Below, one piece after another: positions 24,854-30,771 of a stretch of DNA of 30,771 nucleotides. Position numbers and translations under genes: made by a program. The notes beneath the pieces were generated by a model, which worked only from the letters and a program-made list of their open reading frames with translations, was not told where the DNA came from and did not search any database. The stretch spans positions 1-30,771 of the forward strand of contig CAJTYC010000021.1 in assembly GCA_910584185.1 (NCBI GenBank). The letters run 5' to 3'. The DNA is from an uncultured Muribaculaceae bacterium. Lineage in GTDB: Bacteria; Bacteroidota; Bacteroidia; Bacteroidales; Muribaculaceae. Position 1 is the first letter of the stretch. Each line of letters starts with the position of its first letter.

Positions 24854-26677
24854 TTAATCTTCATACATTCCATGTTCCCGATGAGCATCCCATCGGTTAT
24901 TTTCTTCCTTGGTATATTTTGCAAAGAGTTCCTCTTTTTTAGAAATCTGAATATCATCTGACATGAGAGATATAGACAAACCGAATGATGTTGCCATAAT
25001 TGAATACGGGATATTTACAAACTGTTCTTTGATTACATTGGGGATCCTAAGAATGCTTTTGTCAAGATAGATTACATCCGTAAAATCCAAGACTGGTTTT
25101 CGCATCCGAATATCAGAACAACCTCCACCGGTATAAATCACAGGCCGATTCTGGATAGCATAAGTGAATGAATGTTTGCTGAATCCACGAGAGATTGTGT
25201 CATCGTGCAAAAAATTAGTCAGACTCTTTACAATTCGATCTATCAGTGTTTTATAATCTTTATAGGCCTTTGAGAATACGGCAGGGGTTAAATCCTTCAA
25301 TTCTTTCTTGACTGAAAAATCCGCAATCTTATTTTCTCCATATTCCAAAAAGTAATTAAGACCCTTGGGTATAGATTCAAAGTGATACACATGAGGTTCC
25401 CCATTTTCTTCAATCACAAAGAAAGATAAGTCAGATGTACCTCCTCCTATGTCAAGCATCAGACTCATTCCCCGCGGAATACGTCCATTGGAAGTTACGG
25501 AACGCAACGAGGCATATGCTTCAGGTAGAATCATAATGCCATATTGATATTTCAAACTATCTGAATATTCAAAGGTCGGGATTAATTCAATAAGCTCATC
25601 ATAAGGTGTACTTATGAATCTATCGAAATCATTCTCAAATACTTCTTCAACAAGCCGGATAGCTTGAATCAGCAATCCGGACGCGAATGATTTTATTTTT
25701 CTAAACGTATTCTCACTCGCGGGAATACCCATCTGAATAGCGAAATTATTTCCAAATCGTTCTTCCAATTTGAAAATAATGTAGGCGAGGTATAAGACTG
25801 ACAAATCTTTTGCCTCAATTTGATAATCCCAATTATATGAAGAGAATGTGGCCTGCTTGAAATATCGAAACACCATTGGATATTCAACAAGAGATTCTTG
25901 ATACTGTTTAACACGTATATCATGTACACTCTGTAAGCGACGACATTCATCTACCCATAATTGATGCTTGTGATTATAACGTTTCAATTCATCGTTATTA
26001 CGGGCTATGGCTTTTTTGTGGGATGAACGTAATAAGTCACATTTCACCTTCCACCTGTTATATTCAGCAATCTGTTCTTTAGACGCAATCATATTGGGAT
26101 TAATATCATCTATCCCTTCATTTTGCTGGTCTGAGAATTCGGGTATAGGAGGCAAAACCGGACGTTGAGGTTTGGGTAGTCCAAAAGAAGGACCAATTTG
26201 TTTCCATTTGGTCAATCGTTTCTGATATTCCTGATTTATTTTTTTACATTTCTTCTTCCATGCCTTCACTTGATTCTTAGAATCTTCTCGTTTAGGAAGA
26301 GGCTTTCCAATTCCATATAAATCAGTCATTGGGAATGTACATTTAAGTCCGTGATCCGTAATATACTCATATATAGGTACAGGTGGCATAACAGGCTCTT
26401 CAATTTCCACCAACACAGGCATTGTCGGTTCATTGGGTAGAATTAAAGTACCGGGATTTTCACGATACTTTTTCTTTTTACCAACTAAGACATTACCCAT
26501 ATCAATGCTGCCATAACATAGAGTGCGGTCCTTGTTAATTTGAATGGTAGATGGCAATACATAATTATGACTGCCCCAATCCATAAATTCATATGTCTTA
26601 CGATTAGGGTCATCCGAGTTCTCAATACAGACTTTAGTCTGATGAGTCCCAAAATCAAGTCCAACTGTTATAGCCAT
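24854..26677 (-). CDS. Hsp70/actin-fold ATPase with large charged insertion
   Basis: 607 residues. Actin/Hsp70 ATPase signatures are present: phosphate-1 loop VGLDFGTHQTKV (5-16), phosphate-2 loop LDIGGGTSDLS (408-418) and an adenosine-type motif YTGGGCSDIR toward the C-terminus. A Lys/Trp/Arg-rich insertion with Pro-rich spacer and coiled-coil character occupies roughly residues 130-275, between the first strands and the rest of the nucleotide-binding domain. There is no canonical DnaK substrate-binding domain, so this is not a housekeeping chaperone. It starts 3 bp after the helicase stop, which implies translational coupling and a shared complex. Hsp70-like ATPases of this stand-alone kind occur beside helicases in accessory islands; here a regulatory or assembly ATPase role is inferred. 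Confidence 0.82.
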   Translation of the reverse strand: MAITVGLDFGTHQTKVCIENSDDPNRKTYEFMDWGSHNYVLPSTIQINKDRTLCYGSIDMGNVLVGKKKKYRENPGTLILPNEPTMPVLVEIEEPVMPPVPIYEYITDHGLKCTFPMTDLYGIGKPLPKREDSKNQVKAWKKKCKKINQEYQKRLTKWKQIGPSFGLPKPQRPVLPPIPEFSDQQNEGIDDINPNMIASKEQIAEYNRWKVKCDLLRSSHKKAIARNNDELKRYNHKHQLWVDECRRLQSVHDIRVKQYQESLVEYPMVFRYFKQATFSSYNWDYQIEAKDLSVLYLAYIIFKLEERFGNNFAIQMGIPASENTFRKIKSFASGLLIQAIRLVEEVFENDFDRFISTPYDELIELIPTFEYSDSLKYQYGIMILPEAYASLRSVTSNGRIPRGMSLMLDIGGGTSDLSFFVIEENGEPHVYHFESIPKGLNYFLEYGENKIADFSVKKELKDLTPAVFSKAYKDYKTLIDRIVKSLTNFLHDDTISRGFSKHSFTYAIQNRPVIYTGGGCSDIRMRKPVLDFTDVIYLDKSILRIPNVIKEQFVNIPYSIMATSFGLSISLMSDDIQISKKEELFAKYTKEENNRWDAHREHGMYED

Positions 26678-26680
26678 GCC

Positions 26681-29600
26681 TCAATAGATTATGATACGAT
26701 TCAATGATACTAAATTACTTGATATTTCAGGTGCAACAGTAGCATTTGCTTTTGATATAGCCTCTTCTTTAGCTTTTTCAAGCATCTTCAGACGGTTTTC
26801 TGCGAGCCTAAGAATGTTCTTTGCCTGATTCTTTTCCTTTTTCATATTACTCGATATCCATTCAATATTAAATTCTGCATCAGTAATATTTTTCTTTTCC
26901 TTATCTATACGCGCCGCAAAATATTCATTTAACTGACGGATAAAAAGTTCCTTTTGAGACTCATCTCTAATAGCCATATCCTCTTTCATATCAGTTATGT
27001 ATTCGGATATATATAACGTAAAATCACTTTCCATATTGGAATATCTTTCGTCTGCCATGTTTAGTTGCCCGTCGTCAGCTGTAACATTAAAGGCATTGTC
27101 TTGTATCTCACCAAACACCTTCAAATTTAAGTCGGCATCTGTTATTGTGTAATCTCCAGTTACATCATATAACACCGGGACGAGTGTTTCAGAACACACT
27201 TTTTTCCCAAGAATATCTCTTTGAGTCTTAACTGTATAAATGGCCATGAAATATTCTCCGCGATTTAACGCCATTCCCTCCGGCAATTTATATTTTAATT
27301 GAAATGTATTGCCGATTGAAGAAATAGCCTCTTTGAAATATACAGAAGCTGCAATTACGATGGGATTATAAATATTTACATAGTCAACATCCTTATTTTC
27401 AAAAGCGTAATCTTGGTCGAATGTAAACAGACGATTGCCGTGTTCTAAAAAATCCTCACTGATACGTTGCTTGTATGTTCTAAACAAATCCTCAAAGTCA
27501 TCCCCTATGGGTTGCTTTGCGGTAAGGAAATTGTTAATGATTTTTGGAGAACTCTTGGGAACAGCGATTGAAAATCTTCTATCATCAACTCTTTCAAAAA
27601 CGCACGTTTTTAGATGCTCGTTTATAAGCATTCTAATATAGTTTTTGAGTTCCTCCTCAGTTACATAAAGTCTATGGGAACGAATCTTTCGGATTTCATT
27701 CTGAAAATATACATCATTTGTCAACGCATTCGTCATTCCTTCTTCAACCTGATTGAGTTGAATCTTCTGCGTCTCAAATGCTTTAGCCAAGTCTATAACT
27801 TTCTTCTCTTGCTCCGCCATTGAAAGCTTCATTCCATAGATGTCCCTCTCCAACTGGCGTATGGTCTCTCCATTTTCTTCAAGAATCATTTCTAAGTCTC
27901 CAATAACTCCCTGAAAAACACCAATGCGCTCAAGAAGACGAGTATAAATTACTTCTTGAATAGAGTTGGCCACAACAAGATTGTAGATGTGTACTTTAGG
28001 TGATTTCTGTCCAAATCTGTCAATACGTCCGATTCGTTGCTCAACAACCATAGGATTCCATGGTAAATCATAATTGACCAGATGCGAACAAAATTGCATA
28101 TCAAGACCTTCCGAACCCACCTCTGTTGACAAAAGTATCGCAAACATTTCGCAGTTTTGGAATTGCTTGATTACCACCTCCCGCTCTTTAATGTCGCCAT
28201 GTATAGCGAAGACAGTATAACCGAGTTTTTTTAGCCTTATGGCAAGATACCTGACAGTGAATTTGAATATGGAGAAAAGGATCAGTTTAGTTCCCCCGGC
28301 TTTCCTTACACCATTGACAATATCTATCAGTTTATCAATTTTGGCATCTTTAAGAGCACTTTCCCCTTCTACCATACGGCAATATGTGTCCACATCATAA
28401 TTGGACTCTGTATATAGACGGTATCCATGGACACTACTTGCAACCATTCTCTTACGTTGAATCAATCCAAGTATTGCTCCGCGTGGCAGAACCTCATCTC
28501 CATATTCATCAAAATCAATGCCCCCCTTACTCTCGATGTAGTCATCTATTACTTCATCATAGATTTCTCTCTCTTCTGACTCCAGAGATACGAAACACTT
28601 ATGTGCATTACGTTCTGTTTGCTGTCTTTCATCGGTCGACACCTCTCGCTTTCGCGTTCTTGAAAAGACATTGTTTATGGAACTCATTCCAGAAATATCA
28701 TTCTGAAGTTGAGCTCTCAACTCCGGAGAATCCTGTTCATCCAAAAGTCGTAATATCTTTTCGTACAGGGGAATCCCCTTATAGACAACGGAAACCTTTT
28801 CAGAGGAATGGTAAGAATAATTGTCGCCAATCGTATGAACCTTTATAATTTTACCATTGGACAACAATTCTTTAATGTCTTGGAGGGACTCATTTGCGTT
28901 AAGCATTGAGATAGCCTTAATAAAAGGCCTATTGGAATTTATAAGATTTCTAAAAACCTCCCGATTGTCATAATAGATTGGTTCAAGAAGATGAAGCAAA
29001 TTGTATAGGTCATCTTCACCGAGCATAATTGGGGTTGCCGTCAAAAATACTGCGGCATCGGCATATTGAAGAATTTCGGACATTCCCCTGTATGTCTGTG
29101 TCTCATTATTCCTCATTTTATGTGCTTCATCACATAGAACTATAGAATATTTTCTTTGTCCCGTGTGAAGATAATCTATCAATATATTAGTAGGAGTGTC
29201 TTCCGCGTTTTTCTTTGACTCCTTTTTATCGTCTTTCCGTTTTGCTCTGATTTTTTCGTAGTTGAGGATGCCTCTTGCATTCTGCGGATGGGCTTTCATA
29301 TCCTCAACAGCATCGTTAAGCGATTCGTATATCTTGAAGTCTAACCCAAATTTTTCACTTAACTCTGTTTGCCATTTGATTTTAAGAGAATTAGGACATA
29401 CGATAAGTGCCGTTTTGAACTCACCTCTTGCCTTTAATTCCAGCAAAACATGCCCCGCTTCAATTGTTTTTCCGAGTCCGACTTCATCGGCAATTAAAAT
29501 TCTTCTTGTCTGAGAATTAAGGAACTTCAGCAATGGCTTGAACTGATATGCCTTAAATAAAGTTTTTGACGCTTTTAAGGATGAGATGGTATTGTTGTTG

Positions 29601-29857
29601 GAATTATTGATCTTGTAAGTGGTATTAACCAATACGAATTGGTCACGATTGCCATATATACCCTTGCGCACACGTTCAAAAGGATTCTCAATCTCAAAGA
29701 ACCCGTCAAGAAATTGTTCCAAACAAGATTCAACGGAATCATTGAATCGCACACGATACAACTGCCTTCCCCGTGCAGGAGGGCATACCTCACAAACAAC
29801 TCCCTTTTGGTTTGTTTGCAGATTTATAACTGTATCACCTGTCGCGAATTTTGCCAT
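26681..29857 (-). CDS. SNF2/HepA-type DNA translocase or helicase
   Basis: 1058 residues from the ATG at 29857 (a TTG six bases earlier is less likely). The N-terminus (1-60) looks like a Tudor/SH3-type barrel (FATGDTVINLQTNQKGVVCE), as in RapA. RecA lobe 1 has motif I ADEVGLGKTIEAG with GKT near 129-131, DEAH at 243-246 and FLTATP. Lobe 2 has HGDIKEREVVIKQF, LLSTEVGSEGLDMQ and the arginine-finger motif QRIGRIDRFGQ (607-617). A coiled coil follows near 655-710, and another long one ends the protein. It belongs to the SF2 SNF2/HepA class that translocates on double-stranded nucleic acid, also used in DISARM and other defence systems. It begins 2 bp after the XRE stop and is probably the central motor of the operon. 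Confidence 0.93.
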   Translation of the reverse strand: MAKFATGDTVINLQTNQKGVVCEVCPPARGRQLYRVRFNDSVESCLEQFLDGFFEIENPFERVRKGIYGNRDQFVLVNTTYKINNSNNNTISSLKASKTLFKAYQFKPLLKFLNSQTRRILIADEVGLGKTIEAGHVLLELKARGEFKTALIVCPNSLKIKWQTELSEKFGLDFKIYESLNDAVEDMKAHPQNARGILNYEKIRAKRKDDKKESKKNAEDTPTNILIDYLHTGQRKYSIVLCDEAHKMRNNETQTYRGMSEILQYADAAVFLTATPIMLGEDDLYNLLHLLEPIYYDNREVFRNLINSNRPFIKAISMLNANESLQDIKELLSNGKIIKVHTIGDNYSYHSSEKVSVVYKGIPLYEKILRLLDEQDSPELRAQLQNDISGMSSINNVFSRTRKREVSTDERQQTERNAHKCFVSLESEEREIYDEVIDDYIESKGGIDFDEYGDEVLPRGAILGLIQRKRMVASSVHGYRLYTESNYDVDTYCRMVEGESALKDAKIDKLIDIVNGVRKAGGTKLILFSIFKFTVRYLAIRLKKLGYTVFAIHGDIKEREVVIKQFQNCEMFAILLSTEVGSEGLDMQFCSHLVNYDLPWNPMVVEQRIGRIDRFGQKSPKVHIYNLVVANSIQEVIYTRLLERIGVFQGVIGDLEMILEENGETIRQLERDIYGMKLSMAEQEKKVIDLAKAFETQKIQLNQVEEGMTNALTNDVYFQNEIRKIRSHRLYVTEEELKNYIRMLINEHLKTCVFERVDDRRFSIAVPKSSPKIINNFLTAKQPIGDDFEDLFRTYKQRISEDFLEHGNRLFTFDQDYAFENKDVDYVNIYNPIVIAASVYFKEAISSIGNTFQLKYKLPEGMALNRGEYFMAIYTVKTQRDILGKKVCSETLVPVLYDVTGDYTITDADLNLKVFGEIQDNAFNVTADDGQLNMADERYSNMESDFTLYISEYITDMKEDMAIRDESQKELFIRQLNEYFAARIDKEKKNITDAEFNIEWISSNMKKEKNQAKNILRLAENRLKMLEKAKEEAISKANATVAPEISSNLVSLNRIIIY

Positions 29858-29859
29858 AA

Positions 29860-30093
29860 TCAATCGTCATTGCTGTCATATATCAAACTTCTCGGATTAA
29901 CTCCCAATACATATGCTATCTTAACCAACATTTCCAATGAGGGTTGTGCAGTATTTGAGCACCATCGGGAGATTGTGGCCTCGTTTTTGCCTAATTGCTC
30001 TGCGAGCCACTTACCTTTACGATTCTTTTCAGCTAAAACTATTTTCAACCGATTGATACGCTCAATTTCTATATCTGTTGTGTCCGTCGACAT
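29860..30093 (-). CDS. XRE-family helix-turn-helix regulator
   Basis: 77 residues from the ATG at 30093, about 20 bp after the predicted transcription start. The Cro/C1-type HTH is KWLAEQLGKNEATISRWCSN, followed by PSLEMLVKIAYVLGVNPRSLI. No other domain. It is the first gene of the minus-strand operon and ends 2 bp before the helicase ATG, so it is well placed to control the operon, probably by binding its own promoter. Small XRE genes heading restriction or abortive-infection operons usually act as timing repressors; that role is inferred here. Confidence 0.9.
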   Translation of the reverse strand: MSTDTTDIEIERINRLKIVLAEKNRKGKWLAEQLGKNEATISRWCSNTAQPSLEMLVKIAYVLGVNPRSLIYDSNDD

Positions 30094-30117
30094 GGGGCAA
30101 TTTTTTGATGTTATCTG

Positions 30118-30149
30118 CAAATTTACCACAAATCGCCGAATTATTCAAA
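30118..30149 (-). promoter_or_regulatory. Promoter of the five-gene minus-strand operon
   Basis: Read on the minus strand, TTTG (plus 30146-30149) and TAAATTTG (plus 30118-30125) are separated by 20 bp, an excellent match to both Bacteroidota boxes. The transcript enters the XRE gene after roughly 18 nt. No second promoter was seen within the operon. Confidence 0.8.
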
Positions 30150-30214
30150 GATTTTGTTGTGAAACATATAATATGCCAGTGGTTACGTCATTTTTTTGAA
30201 GTCAACATTGACTT

Positions 30215-30269
30215 TGCAAGGTATGTTACCGGGCACTGGAAACCTGATTGGTGCCCGATAACCCTTGCA
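30215..30269 (+). repeat. 55-nt bulged hairpin, left copy
   Basis: The outer stem TGCAAGG/CCTTGCA, a 3-nt bulge TAT on the 5' side, then an inner stem GTTACCGGGCAC against GTGCCCGATAAC (one C-A mismatch), and a 14-nt loop. The second copy at 30404-30458 has the same length, outer stem and bulge but a different inner stem, in the opposite orientation. Confidence 0.85.
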
Positions 30270-30403
30270 AGTAGAAGGGTAGCAAAACTCCAAAGTCGTT
30301 TTGCCCGAAAATTATTTTTCATGGCAGATTCTTTTTTTATTTGGATATGGCAATGAAAAAAGCCGATGGGATGAGGGGCTTTGGAGTTCTTCCGGATATA
30401 TCA

Positions 30404-30458
30404 TGCAAGGGTGGTATGCAGCAAATCTGATTTGATGCTGCATACCACATACCTTGCA
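30404..30458 (-). repeat. 55-nt bulged hairpin, right copy (inverted)
   Basis: Read on the minus strand: TGCAAGG, bulge TAT, inner stem GTGGTATGCAGCA, loop of about 12 nt, and the complementary arm ending CCTTGCA. Inner-stem bases differ from the left copy yet pair fully, so the structure rather than the sequence is conserved. Confidence 0.85.
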
Positions 30459-30771
30459 GCAGTGAACAGGCGTTCATCAAGAAAGTCAAGACGACAATAG
30501 AATCTGCGGAAAGAAATGTTGAGCAATGTTGGGAAACTTTATGGAACGGTTGGGAAACGGCTTAAAATCAGAAAACATTATTGATTTGACCACAGTTGTA
30601 TAGGCAGAGACGGATAGATTTTGATACCTCCATAGGTTGCTATGTAGACCGACATGAAGATAAGTATCAACATCGATAGAGAGCCATAGAAGTATCGCGA
30701 TATATTCATATCTCAATGTAAACGGCCCAAACTCCGCGACACATCGGTTTAATCCCTGATTTTATCGGGGA
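30459..30771. other. Non-coding tail of the window
   Basis: No gene I can support. It contains a direct repeat GTTGGGAAAC (30528-30537 and 30549-30558, 21 bp apart) and, at the very end, a hairpin-like TCCCTGATTTTATCGGGGA (30753-30771) that could be a terminator or the border of the next element. An open frame of about 35 codons without ATG (ending ETLWNGWETA near 30560) crosses the right hairpin and may be a gene fragment. Confidence 0.4.

Larger units (their letters stand above)
30215..30458. other. 244-bp palindromic structured array
   Basis: Nested inverted elements share one centre near 30337: the two 55-nt hairpins (30215-30269 and 30404-30458), AACTCCAAAG/CTTTGGAGTT (30286-30295 and 30379-30388) and TTTTTCAT/ATGAAAAA (30315-30322 and 30353-30360). 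The array thus looks like two diverged inverted copies of a unit of about 120 bp. It has no convincing coding content and sits about 65 bp behind the operon promoter. Confidence 0.75.

Noticed and set aside
26681..29857. Assignment of the helicase operon to DISARM or BREX
   Set aside because: No methyltransferase, PLD nuclease, DUF1998, PglZ or BrxL-like gene is present; only the SNF2-type helicase class is shared.
30078..30356. Plus-strand open frame of 92 codons over the operon promoter and left hairpin
   Set aside because: It runs across the promoter and palindromic DNA, its translation resembles no protein I know, and it overlaps the XRE start.
30486..30716. Minus-strand open frame of 76 codons near the window end
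   Set aside because: No recognisable motif and no promoter box; composition looks like random translation of AT-rich sequence.
1..30771. CRISPR arrays, tRNA or rRNA genes
   Set aside because: No regularly spaced direct repeats, no Cas motifs and no tRNA or rRNA-like segments were noticed on either strand.

Overview
The window looks like a chromosomal segment of a Bacteroidales bacterium, probably of the Muribaculaceae or Bacteroidaceae type. Supporting signs are a UpxY/NusG-like antiterminator at the head of a polysaccharide locus, promoters of the Bacteroidota form TAnnTTTG with an upstream TTG about 20 bp away, A-rich leaders without Shine-Dalgarno sequences, a golvesin-domain amidase-like protein and a TamL-type lipoprotein barrel. 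Genus was not determined.

Layout. 1-1500: what looks like the end of an IS, a hexapeptide sugar O-acetyltransferase, and a small outer-membrane beta-barrel gene whose proper start codon seems missing. 1523-3163 (minus): class I fumarase. 3350-8924: a compact exopolysaccharide export locus (UpxY-like antiterminator, Wza-like lipoprotein, Wzc-like tyrosine autokinase), a strong intrinsic terminator, then rmlA and rmlC under their own promoter and a second terminator. 8940-9078: a 40-bp near-perfect inverted repeat. 9134-19914: one promoter followed by six tightly packed genes: amidase_3/golvesin protein, GT2 glycosyltransferase, GalT/HIT-like DUF4922 protein, SpoIID/LytB protein, AmpG-like permease, TamL-like lipoprotein barrel. 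A HAD phosphatase follows (19997-20638). I read the six genes as a cell-envelope or muropeptide-processing operon. The amidase plus SpoIID pairing recalls the DMP machinery of sporulation, and AmpG suggests anhydro-muropeptide uptake.

From about 20640 the character changes. A decayed defence patch (IS-end-like 17-mer, C-terminal remnant of a HEPN/Abi protein running in frame into a frameshifted, truncated cytosine-5 DNA methyltransferase) is followed by a visibly AT-richer, minus-strand operon read from a good promoter at 30118-30149: XRE regulator, SNF2/HepA-type helicase, Hsp70-like ATPase with a large charged insertion, AlbA_2/Schlafen-like ATP-binding protein, and an all-helical protein resembling the C-terminal part of bacterial SWIM-finger proteins. 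Gene spacings are 2, 3, 15 and 11 bp. I do not recognise this exact combination as a named anti-phage system; it is the best candidate here for an undescribed one.

Behind the operon promoter (30215-30458) lies an unexplained 244-bp palindromic array. Two 55-nt hairpins in opposite orientation share their outer stem and a 3-nt bulge but have different, fully compensated inner stems, and two further inverted repeats are nested around the same centre. It has the look of a structured-DNA recognition site, or of a pair of element ends, next to the defence-like island.
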